This document shows, piece by piece, positions 42,378 to 49,098 of a stretch of 49,098 bases of DNA. Position 1 is the stretch's first letter, and every line of letters begins with the position of its first letter. The stretch lies in contig JAAUZZ010000001.1 of assembly GCA_014804345.1 (NCBI GenBank), positions 97,111 through 146,208 on the forward strand. Direction: 5' to 3'. A model generated the notes under the pieces. It saw only the letters and a list, made by a program, of their open reading frames with translations. It ran no database searches and was not told the DNA's origin. A program made the position numbers and the translations under genes. The stretch comes from Lachnospiraceae bacterium (GTDB taxonomy: Bacteria; Bacillota; Clostridia; Lachnospirales; Lachnospiraceae).

Positions 42378-42941
42378 ATGTCAAAGATCGCTGTGTACTT
42401 CCCGGGGATAGGATACCATTGTGACAAACCGCTTTTATATTACAGCAGAAGCATTGCAAATAAACTTGGATATGAAAATGCCAGAAAAGTGAGTTATACG
42501 TACAATGCCGGAAATATCCGCGGCAATGATGAAAAAATGAAAGAAGCATATGAAACGCTGTTTGCGCAAGCCGAAGTTGAACTTGCGGATATTGTTTGGA
42601 CGGAATATGATGATGTTCTTTTTATTTCAAAAAGCATTGGAACAATCATTGCAGCATCTTATGCAAAGAAGTATGGATTAATAGGAGCAAAGCACATTCT
42701 GTATACGCCTTTGGCGCAGACTTTCTTTTTTGCGCCAAAAAATGCAATCGGCTTTATCGGAACCGCAGACCCTTGGAGCAATATTGATGAGATTACTCAA
42801 CTTTCTACAGAGCGCCAAATCCCACTAATTGTATACGAAAACTGTAATCATTCCCTTGAATGCGATGATACATTGAAAAACATTGAAACCTTAAAAGATG
42901 TGATGCAAAGGACAAGGGATTTTATTGCTTTTGGAAATTAA
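42378..42941 (+). CDS. Alpha/beta-hydrolase-like protein
   Basis: A 187-residue protein with the hydrolase fold: strand VAVYFPGIGYH-like start (IAVYFPGIGYHCDKPLL, oxyanion loop), the nucleophile elbow in FISKSIGTIIA (S-x-S-x-G, so the first Gly of GxSxG is replaced by Ser), the acid residue in GFIGTADPWSN and the catalytic His in NCNHSLECDD. The compact size and the elbow variant fit small uncharacterised hydrolases. AAAGGAAA precedes the ATG. It stands alone between the cupin and the ParB-Bmp fusion. Substrate unknown. Confidence 0.8.
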   Translation: MSKIAVYFPGIGYHCDKPLLYYSRSIANKLGYENARKVSYTYNAGNIRGNDEKMKEAYETLFAQAEVELADIVWTEYDDVLFISKSIGTIIAASYAKKYGLIGAKHILYTPLAQTFFFAPKNAIGFIGTADPWSNIDEITQLSTERQIPLIVYENCNHSLECDDTLKNIETLKDVMQRTRDFIAFGN

Positions 42942-42984
42942 AATAACGTAAAATAAATATGCTTGAAATAGAAATGAGGCCAAT

Positions 42985-44922
42985 ATGTCATACGAGAAAT
43001 ACAGCAATGCTTTAAAGGCAGGACAAAAAAAATACCGCACACACGTGCTGAAAGGGGAATATCCATATCTGCCGGTTTTGGAAGAGATTTTATCATATAC
43101 CAAGGTGAAATATGAGATAAACCTTGGCTTGTGTGAGATTCCATTGGAGATGATTGTAGGGACAAGGACAAAAGGCCGGACCAACTCATTTGCATCCAAT
43201 TTTATGCCCCTTTTGAATCCGCAAACGGAATTTGCCGACAAATGGATACATTTATGTGATTCCCTGCAGGAGGAGGGACTGCGTGATCCGGTTAAAGTTT
43301 ATGAATTCATGAACAGTTTTTATGTACTGGAGGGTAATAAGCGGATCAGTGTTCTGAAGTATCTTGATGCGTACAGTGTTCCCGGCTACGTCATTAGGGT
43401 TGTTCCCGAACGCACGGATACGAAAGAAAATAAAATATATTATGAGTTTCTGGATTTTTATGAGGTTACCGGTATTAATACGATCTATTTCAGCGAGACA
43501 GGCAGGTTTGCCAAGCTTTTGGAACAGATTGGCACGCCCAAGGGAGAAAAATGGACTTCCGATGACCGTATGATATTTGCTTCCGTTTACATCCGCTTTT
43601 CTAAAGCCTTTGAGTCAAAAGGCGGCAGGAAGCTGCCTATTACCGTAGGCGACGCTCTTTTGGCATTTATTACTGTATTTGGCTATCAGGATGCGAAACA
43701 GAAAACTGAGCAAGAAATGAAAAAAGACCTTTCAAGGATTTGGGATGAATTTCTGGTACTGACACAGGAACAGTCCGTAGAGCTTCTTTTGGAACCATCC
43801 AAAAAGGATGCTCCGCATAATCTTTATAAAGGCTTGCTGAACCGGATTCTTCCCGACAATTCAAATAAGATTAAGATTGCGTTTTTATATGAGAAGACCC
43901 ATGAAACTTCAGGCTGGACTTACAGCCATGAGCTTGGGCGGATGTACCTGGAAAATATATTTCTCGGACAGGTGGAAACGGCTGCATATGATAATATTGC
44001 TGTCGGGGAAAATGACTTGGAAATGATGGAACAGGTTATTAAGGACGGCTATCGTATGCTGTTTACCACATCTCCAGTGATGATACCTGCCAGCTTAAAG
44101 ATTGCCGCCAGCCACCCGGATGTAAAGATTCTGAATTGTTCTTTGAACATTTCACATCCCACTTTGCGTACTTATTATGCCAGAATGTATGAAGCAAAGT
44201 TTTTGGCAGGCGTTATTGCAGGCTCTATGACGAACACAAACAAGCTGGGTTACATTGCCGATTATCCGATTTATGGTATGGCAGCCAATATTAATGCCTT
44301 TGCCCTGGGCGCCCGAATGGTGAATCCATATGCGAAGGTTTATCTGGACTGGAGTACATTAAAGGACCAAAGGGTAAAAATTGTGGATGATCCTGAAATC
44401 AATTACATTATGGACAGGGATATGACATTGCCCGGCAATGCGTCGCGGCATTTCGGACTTTACTGCGTCAGCGGAGAATCTCCTGACAATCTGGCTATGA
44501 CCACATGGCACTGGGGAAAGCTTTATGAAAAGATTGTCCGCATTGTACTGGGAGGTACATGGAAGGAGGAAGGAGCTGTAACAGGAAACCGTGCGATCAA
44601 TTACTGGTGGGGAATGTCCGCCGGTGTGGTTGACCTGATTTGTTCCCAGGATCTGCCACAGGGCACCAAAAGGCTGGTAGATTTGCTTCGTAACGATATT
44701 TGTTCTGATATTCTTATTCCTTTTTCAGGGGAAATAAGAGCGCAGGATGGAACTGTCATGAATAAGCCCGATCAGGTCATTTCTTTTAAGGAGATCATTA
44801 CCATGGATTGGCTTGCGGACAATGTGGTGGGAAGTATCCCCTCAATTTCCGATTTGACTCAGGAAGCACAGAAGGTCGTAAAAATGCAGGGTCTAGGCAA
44901 AACCCAGGTATCTGATACATAA
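42985..44922 (+). CDS. ParB-like domain fused to a Bmp (basic membrane protein/PnrA-like) ligand-binding domain
   Basis: A 645-residue protein with no signal peptide or membrane helix, so probably cytosolic. Residues about 40-140 resemble a ParB/Srx-type domain (IPLEMIVGTR, GLRDPVKVYEF, VLEGNKRISVLKYLDA). Residues about 290-620 match a Bmp family periplasmic-binding fold used for nucleosides (IKIAFLYEKTHETSGWTYSH, MLFTTSPVMIPASLKIA, YYARMYEAKFLAGVIAGSMT). Bmp domains normally belong to surface lipoproteins (PnrA) or Med-type regulators, so a cytosolic copy joined to a ParB-like domain suggests a ligand-controlled DNA- or nucleotide-acting protein. AATGAGG is upstream of the ATG. The ABC transporter genes lie 2.6 kb further on. 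Confidence 0.75.
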   Translation: MSYEKYSNALKAGQKKYRTHVLKGEYPYLPVLEEILSYTKVKYEINLGLCEIPLEMIVGTRTKGRTNSFASNFMPLLNPQTEFADKWIHLCDSLQEEGLRDPVKVYEFMNSFYVLEGNKRISVLKYLDAYSVPGYVIRVVPERTDTKENKIYYEFLDFYEVTGINTIYFSETGRFAKLLEQIGTPKGEKWTSDDRMIFASVYIRFSKAFESKGGRKLPITVGDALLAFITVFGYQDAKQKTEQEMKKDLSRIWDEFLVLTQEQSVELLLEPSKKDAPHNLYKGLLNRILPDNSNKIKIAFLYEKTHETSGWTYSHELGRMYLENIFLGQVETAAYDNIAVGENDLEMMEQVIKDGYRMLFTTSPVMIPASLKIAASHPDVKILNCSLNISHPTLRTYYARMYEAKFLAGVIAGSMTNTNKLGYIADYPIYGMAANINAFALGARMVNPYAKVYLDWSTLKDQRVKIVDDPEINYIMDRDMTLPGNASRHFGLYCVSGESPDNLAMTTWHWGKLYEKIVRIVLGGTWKEEGAVTGNRAINYWWGMSAGVVDLICSQDLPQGTKRLVDLLRNDICSDILIPFSGEIRAQDGTVMNKPDQVISFKEIITMDWLADNVVGSIPSISDLTQEAQKVVKMQGLGKTQVSDT

Positions 44923-44964
44923 TGCTTTACAAATGATTGTGCGAAAAGAAAGTGGGAACAATTA

Positions 44965-45561
44965 ATGAAAGTTTTGGCAATCGCTGATGAAGAATCCAAA
45001 TTATTGTGGGATTACTTTGATAAGAGTTATCTGGAGGGGATTGATTTAATTCTCTCCTGCGGAGATTTAAAACCCCAGTATTTATCTTTTCTGGCATCCT
45101 TTACGCATGTGCCGATTCTATACGTACATGGTAACCATGATGAACGGTACGATACAGTTCCGCCGGAGGGATGCATCTGTATCGAGGATCAAATTTATGT
45201 GCATGAGGGGGTTCGGATATTGGGTCTTGGAGGTTCCATGCGCTATAAGCCCGGCAAACACCAGTATACGGAGTCTGAGATGCGCAGGCGCGTGCGGAGG
45301 ATGTGGTGGAAGCTATGGCGCAACAGGGGTTTTGATATTTTGTTGACACATTCGCCTGCATATCAGCTTAATGATGACAATGACCTGCCGCACAGAGGCT
45401 TCGAAGCGTTCCGTAACTTGATGGACAAATATAAACCTGCATATTTTGTTCATGGGCATGTACACTTAAATTATGGAAGGAAATTTCCACGATTGTCGGT
45501 CTATAATGAGACACAGGTTATTAACGCGTATGAAAAATATATTTTTGATATTGATGTGTGA
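44965..45561 (+). CDS. Calcineurin-like metallophosphoesterase
   Basis: A 198-residue two-metal phosphoesterase. All five motifs can be seen: IADEE (first Asp; the usual DxH is replaced by DEE), LSCGDLKP, YVHGNHDERY, THSPAYQ and HGHVHLNYG. The DxH to DEE change in motif 1 is unusual and may alter metal 1. Small size without cap fits stand-alone phosphodiesterases acting on nucleotides or small substrates. GTGGGAA is a weak ribosome binding site, 43 bases after the ParB-Bmp fusion gene, suggesting co-transcription with it. Confidence 0.9.
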   Translation: MKVLAIADEESKLLWDYFDKSYLEGIDLILSCGDLKPQYLSFLASFTHVPILYVHGNHDERYDTVPPEGCICIEDQIYVHEGVRILGLGGSMRYKPGKHQYTESEMRRRVRRMWWKLWRNRGFDILLTHSPAYQLNDDNDLPHRGFEAFRNLMDKYKPAYFVHGHVHLNYGRKFPRLSVYNETQVINAYEKYIFDIDV

Positions 45562-45644
45562 TAAACAGAATATGAGATTATAACGAAAAGAACAGTGAAA
45601 GGAAATTTTGTCCGATATATTGGACTTTAAGAGGGAAAATGCTT

Positions 45645-46049
45645 ATGAAAAGAATTCCGGATGAATCGTGTGCGGCAATATGTGGTTTATTTTGTGGAGC
45701 GTGTCCGGCTTTCCCAAACGAATGTCATGGTTGTTTTTCTGACGATGTTCGTGAGGGTTGTAGGGGTTGTGCTGACCATGGATTTTTGGAGTGTGCGACA
45801 AGCCATAATGTACTGCGCTGTTATGAATGCGAGGATTTTCCTTGTAAGAAATTGGAAGAATTTAGCAGCAAACCAATCATTAATGGCATTTGCAATCATG
45901 CGAATGTCATTTCAGATTCTCTGCGTATGAAAGAAATCGGAATTCCACAATGGATTGAAGAAAAAATAAAAGAACACAAATGTCCTAAATGTGGAAATCT
46001 GATTAATTGGTTTGATGTAAATTCGCATAGTTGTACAACTTCTCAGTGA
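45645..46049 (+). CDS. DUF3795 cysteine-rich protein
   Basis: A 134-residue protein with at least 16 cysteines. The N-terminal part AAICGLFCGACPAFPNECHG, GCRGCADHG and CYECEDFPCKKLEEF is the signature of DUF3795 (function unknown, probably metal-binding). The C-terminus has a separate zinc-ribbon-like CPKCGNLINWF. The ATG at 45645 has GAGGGAAA ten bases upstream; the in-frame ATG at 45639 would leave too little spacing. Separate from its neighbours by gaps of 30-80 bases. Confidence 0.9.
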   Translation: MKRIPDESCAAICGLFCGACPAFPNECHGCFSDDVREGCRGCADHGFLECATSHNVLRCYECEDFPCKKLEEFSSKPIINGICNHANVISDSLRMKEIGIPQWIEEKIKEHKCPKCGNLINWFDVNSHSCTTSQ

Positions 46050-46080
46050 ATAAAATCGAGATTTGGGGAGGCCGTAATCA

Positions 46081-46605
46081 ATGATCATAAGACAAGCTGT
46101 CATTGCAGATTTAGATGGTATAGAACAAGGATATCAAGAGCACTTTGCCCATGAGAAAAAATATGGCGCTTACACTGTTTTTCAAGAAGATGTTTATCCT
46201 ACAAGGGAAGTTGCGAAAACAGCTTTACAGAATGGGACGCTCTATGTTTATGAGGAAAACGGAGATGTATTAGGCAGTATTATTTTAAACAGGCAGCAGC
46301 CGGATGAATATAAAAAAATAGAATGGCTTAGCAAGGCATCGGATGAAAAAGTGCGGGTTATTCATTTGTTAATGGTAAGGCCAAGTGCAGCGGGAAAAGG
46401 GATTGGTTCCTCTCTTGTTAATTATGCCGTGGATATAGCAAAACAATGCTCTTGTACCGCTGTAAGGCTTGATACAGGAAAACAAAACATTCCTGCAATT
46501 TCTCTATATAAAAAATTAGGGTTTCAATTGGTGGCTGCTTTATCGATGAAAGTTGGAGGGGCGATTCCGCATAATGAACATCTCTTTTTTGAAAAAATGA
46601 TATAG
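46081..46605 (+). CDS. GNAT family N-acetyltransferase
   Basis: A 174-residue acetyltransferase. The N-terminus IIRQAVIADLDGIEQGYQEH is the usual first strand-helix; motif A is VIHLLMVRPSAAGKGIGSSL (acetyl-CoA loop Gly-Lys-Gly-Ile-Gly), and the C-terminal AISLYKKLGFQLVAAL is the last motif. GGGGAGG precedes the ATG. It lies between the DUF3795 gene and another GNAT, 28 bases from the latter, so the two acetyltransferases may share a transcript. Substrate unknown. Confidence 0.93.
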   Translation: MIIRQAVIADLDGIEQGYQEHFAHEKKYGAYTVFQEDVYPTREVAKTALQNGTLYVYEENGDVLGSIILNRQQPDEYKKIEWLSKASDEKVRVIHLLMVRPSAAGKGIGSSLVNYAVDIAKQCSCTAVRLDTGKQNIPAISLYKKLGFQLVAALSMKVGGAIPHNEHLFFEKMI

Positions 46606-46633
46606 TAAAATACAGCTTGAGAAAGGAAGTTTT

Positions 46634-47104
46634 ATGATGTTAAAACCAGAGTCATTTCATTTGCGTAAGATGACAATCAATGACTATAAATTAGTATTTG
46701 AATTATGGATAAACGTTGAGGGGATGGGACTTAGGAGTTTGGACGATTCAAAAGAAGGCATCAATGCTTTCTTAAAACGCAATCCTGATACTTGCTTTGT
46801 TGCTCTTGACAGCAAAAAAATTATAGGTGCGATTTTATGTGGGCATGACGGGCGGCGTGGCTATATCTACCATACAGTAGTATGCTCTGAATATCGAAAA
46901 CAAGGAATCGGAACAGCATTGGTAGCTGCGGTGACTGCTGCTTTGAAGGATGAAGGAATCACCCGTGTGTGCTTAAATGTTATGGATAGCAATGAAAGCG
47001 GAAAACTCTTTTGGATTAACCAAGGGTGGGAGAAAAAAGATTTTCTTGGTTTTTACAGTAAGTCTATAACCGACAAGGAGAATCTGCCACTGTTTCGTAT
47101 ATAA
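46634..47104 (+). CDS. GNAT family N-acetyltransferase
   Basis: A 156-residue acetyltransferase: LRKMTINDYKLVFELWINVE at the start, motif A YIYHTVVCSEYRKQGIGTAL (R-x-x-G-x-G loop), CLNVMDSNESGKLFWINQGW in the C-terminal part. Its general pattern is like YpeA-type enzymes (GAILCGHDGRRGYIYH), which are small stand-alone GNATs. GAAAGGAAG lies before the double ATG (46634 or 46637). A hairpin terminator at 47165 ends the unit. Substrate unknown. Confidence 0.92.
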   Translation: MMLKPESFHLRKMTINDYKLVFELWINVEGMGLRSLDDSKEGINAFLKRNPDTCFVALDSKKIIGAILCGHDGRRGYIYHTVVCSEYRKQGIGTALVAAVTAALKDEGITRVCLNVMDSNESGKLFWINQGWEKKDFLGFYSKSITDKENLPLFRI

Positions 47105-47164
47105 CAGGCGTTATCAATAGTATGAAAGGTAGTAGGAGACAAATTTTGGTCGATAGGGATGATT

Positions 47165-47197
47165 AAAAATTGCAATAGTCTTTTGGGTGCATTTTTT
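47165..47197 (+). terminator. Intrinsic terminator after the GNAT pair
   Basis: AAAAATTGCA (47165-47174) pairs with TGCATTTTTT (47188-47197) with one mismatch, loop 13 bases; the T run is part of the stem. Confidence 0.65.
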
Positions 47198-47277
47198 AAC
47201 GAAAGGAATTTTAGCGTCTATCAGGAAAATATCCACGGGCATAGAGAAGCATCGCAACAACGAAATAGATGCAACTA

Positions 47278-47306
47278 TTGACACTACATCAAAACCGTGC
47301 TATAGT
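47278..47306 (+). promoter_or_regulatory. Promoter of the amino-acid ABC transporter operon
   Basis: TTGACA (47278-47283), 17 bases, TATAGT (47301-47306) with TG one base upstream. GCAACTAT (47271) and ATAGTGTTGC (47303-47312) flank it as an imperfect inverted repeat, a possible operator. The remaining gap 47198-47277 shows nothing. Confidence 0.8.
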
Positions 47307-47424
47307 GTTGCAAGTGAAGTAATAGTAATAGTTACAACAAAATAAGAGTATAAGCAGGGGAATTATGTAGTGAGTATCTGTTTGCTATATGAGTCAGAGG
47401 AATGGTCCGCTTATGCATTACAAA

Positions 47425-47465
47425 GCAGGATTCGGTAACAGGGGATTCCCTGTCGGTTGGTCTGC
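47425..47465 (+). other. Leader hairpin of the ABC transporter operon
   Basis: GCAG (47425-47428) pairs with CTGC (47462-47465) and encloses ACAGGG (47438-47443)/CCCTGT (47448-47453) around a GATT loop. It lies in a leader of about 210 bases; no known riboswitch consensus recognised. Confidence 0.35.
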
Positions 47466-47520
47466 ATGGAAATGGAGAGTAAGATTTGTTAAAACAAATG
47501 ATAGTAGGAGGATGTTACTT

Positions 47521-48350
47521 ATGAAAAAAAGAATGTGTATATTTTTGTCACTGTTGTTATTGATTCTGGCGGCAGGTGGCTGCGGAAAAGAAGAAAAAAA
47601 TGAGGAACCGCTGGTAGTGGCTATGGAGCTGGCTTATCCTCCATTTGAGGGTAAGGATGATGCAGGAGAGCTGCAGGGGTCAGCGTAGATTTGATGAAAG
47701 CCTTTGGTGAGTATATTGGCCGTGAGATTAAGATTGAAAATACGGCATGGGATGGCTTGATTCCTGCCCTGCAGACCGGGACTGCCGATCTTGTGATTTC
47801 CTCTATGACAATCCGACCTGACCGGGCGGAACAGGTAGATTTTTCTGATCCTTATGCCAATGCTCTGTTAGCCGTGTTGGTCAATAAAAATACAGATGCT
47901 TCATCGATAGAAGATCTGAACCGGGAAGGAATGAAGCTGGCTGTAAAGGCAGGATCTACCGGACATCTCTATGCCGAAAGTAATCTACAGAACGCAGAGC
48001 TGATGGCATTACCGGATGAAAGCGCCTGTGTTATCGAGGTGGCTCAGGGACGCGCGGATGGTTTTATCTATGACCAGCTTACAATTTACCGGAATTGGCA
48101 GAAGAACTTAGATACCACTGAAGCCATATTTATTCCTTTTCAGGAGCCGGAAAAATGGGGGATTGCAGTTCAGAAGGGCAACAGTGAGCTGCTGGAGCAG
48201 GTGAATGCCTTTTTGAAGGAATTCCGTGAGGAAGGCGGTTATGATAAGCTGGCAGAGACCTACCTTTCAGAAGAGAAAAAAGCGTTTGATGAATTGGGGT
48301 TCCAATGGTTTTTTGATTTTGCCGATGACACGGACGGGGAAGACGAATGA
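47521..48350 (+). pseudogene. Amino-acid ABC transporter substrate-binding lipoprotein, frameshifted
   Basis: Extracytoplasmic solute-binding protein family 3 (polar amino acids). The lipobox is LAAGGC with Cys21 after the signal peptide. The frame runs PLVVAMELAYPPFEGKDDAG then stops at TAG 47686-47688. One extra G in the run GGGG at 47676-47679 would give GELQGVSVDLMKAFGEYIG and continue in frame to 48350 (ADLVISSMTIRPDRAEQVDF and later family motifs), so the gene is whole apart from a one-base deletion. It is either a real decay event, phase variation in a G tract, or a sequencing error. GGAGG precedes the ATG at 47521. The permease overlaps its stop (ATGA). Confidence 0.85.
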
Positions 48351-49098
48351 AGTTGAAAAGGAAGCTGTTTTTTGTACAAGATGATGGAAAGACCGATCGG
48401 TTGGGAGCTTTGCTGAATTTTTGTCTGGTAATTGGTCTGTTTGTGATCGTTTTCTGGTTGTCTCTGGGAGCGATTAACATTCGTTTGGAATTTGGTTTTT
48501 TGGGGCAATTCCGGCTGCGTATCTGGGACGGCTTTTGGATGACCATCGGCATTAGTGCAGCCAGTCTGGTTTTAAGTCTGCTGATCGGGATTTTAAGCGC
48601 GGCAGGCTGTAGTTCATCTCTGTTGTTCTTACGATATTTTTGCAGCGTTTATGTAAAGTTTATTCGGGGGACACCCTTGATTATGCAAATATACTTGTTT
48701 TTTTATATTATAGGAACAGCATGGGGAGTAGAAAACCGTTTTGCTGCAGGAATTATTATCCTATCCATCTTTGAGGGGGCTTACATTTCGGAGATTATCC
48801 GTGGAAGCCTTTTGTCTCTGGAAGAATCACAGCTGGAGGCGGCAAGGGCTGTGGGATTTACACAGCGTCAGACATTACGTTATGTAATCCTGCCGCAGCT
48901 TGTTACCCGCACGATTCCTGCCCTTACAGGTCAGTTTGCCTCCATTATCAAGGATTCCTCATTGCTTTCTATGATTGCGGTAATTGAGTTGACTCAGACA
49001 ATCCGGGAGATTACAGCTGTGAATTTTCGGATGTTTGAATGTTACCTGTTGTTGGGATTTTTGTATCTGTGCCTGACGCTGCCGATTTCCTTTGTCAG
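48347..49098 (+). CDS. Amino-acid ABC transporter permease (3' end cut)
   Basis: Inner-membrane permease of the HisMQ/GlnP family; at least 250 residues present, running off the right edge. Hydrophobic segments start at about residue 20-45, 60-90 and 110-140. The RGTPLIMQIYLFFY segment and the cytoplasmic EAA loop EAARAVGFTQRQTLRYVILPQ-like region (EAARAVGFTQRQTLRYVILP) contact the ATPase. Translation is coupled to the binding-protein gene by the ATGA overlap, so the upstream frameshift may reduce its expression. The ATPase gene presumably follows outside the window. Amino acid specificity unknown. Confidence 0.93.
   Translation, partial: MKLKRKLFFVQDDGKTDRLGALLNFCLVIGLFVIVFWLSLGAINIRLEFGFLGQFRLRIWDGFWMTIGISAASLVLSLLIGILSAAGCSSSLLFLRYFCSVYVKFIRGTPLIMQIYLFFYIIGTAWGVENRFAAGIIILSIFEGAYISEIIRGSLLSLEESQLEAARAVGFTQRQTLRYVILPQLVTRTIPALTGQFASIIKDSSLLSMIAVIELTQTIREITAVNFRMFECYLLLGFLYLCLTLPISFV

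Noticed and set aside
47389-47520. N-terminal extension of the binding-protein gene
   Set aside because: The in-frame stretch has no ribosome binding site and would place the signal peptide internally; the GGAGG before 47521 marks the real start.
1-49098. tRNA or rRNA genes, CRISPR arrays, IS elements, integrases
   Set aside because: Gaps and gene ends were read for tRNA-like ends, spaced repeats and transposase/integrase motifs; none was found, although without computation short remnants could be missed.

Overview
The window reads as chromosomal DNA of an anaerobic Firmicute, most likely a member of the Lachnospiraceae (Clostridium cluster XIVa). This is inferred from the strong GGAGG-type ribosome binding sites, A+T-rich TTGACA/TATAAT promoters, the run rho, rpmE, DUF1385, prmC, prfA, the AspRS plus GatCAB cluster, the Firmicute-type GltB/GltD pair, and the many small regulators and acetyltransferases. 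No 16S gene, tRNA, CRISPR array, insertion sequence or prophage was seen.

Positions 1-24,994 are mostly core housekeeping. A malic enzyme (cut by the left edge, minus strand) faces away from rho. Then come rpmE with its own promoter and terminator, and the overlapping set DUF1385-prmC-prfA, in which PrmC methylates the GGQ glutamine of the RF1 made by the next gene. A chemoreceptor follows, then aspS-gatC-gatA-gatB, which together charge Asp-tRNA and amidate mischarged Asp/Glu-tRNA. Next are a PAS-GGDEF-EAL protein, a stand-alone relative of the flagellar YvyF family, a flavin reductase-like protein and the glutamate synthase genes gltB-gltD behind a promoter and an intrinsic terminator. A LysR regulator is divergent from an MFS transporter, with a dyad between them.

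From about 25 kb the DNA is visibly more A+T rich and gene content becomes accessory. There is a small HTH protein, a DEDD exonuclease, two very small proteins, a membrane-anchored surface protein of 642 residues, and a lipoprotein ending in an LHH (HNH/Endo VII-type) nuclease domain that looks like a polymorphic toxin. A short in-frame relic directly after the toxin may be what is left of an immunity gene. On the minus strand there follows an MFS pump whose ribosome binding site is locked in an 11-bp stem and preceded by a 39-codon leader peptide with alternative stems. This is the layout of ribosome-stalling translational attenuation seen for antibiotic resistance genes. Three acetyltransferases (one fused to a MarR domain), an HTH-effector regulator, a HAD phosphatase and a SplB-like radical SAM protein complete this part.

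Positions 37,000-49,098 hold a PadR regulator with a perfect operator inside its promoter, co-translated with a flavodoxin/SCP2/membrane fusion. They also hold an L,D-transpeptidase with a proline-rich tail, an inositol-monophosphatase family protein, a cupin, an alpha/beta hydrolase, a cytosolic ParB-like plus Bmp fusion, a phosphoesterase, a DUF3795 protein, two GNATs, and an amino-acid ABC transporter whose binding-protein gene carries a one-base frameshift; its permease runs off the right edge.

The observations I rate highest are the attenuator on the MFS pump (31,500-31,762), the lipoprotein nuclease locus (26,768-30,241), and a structured leader in front of aspS (8,040-8,300) in which two hairpin loops are complementary over 10 bases and no T-box consensus is visible.
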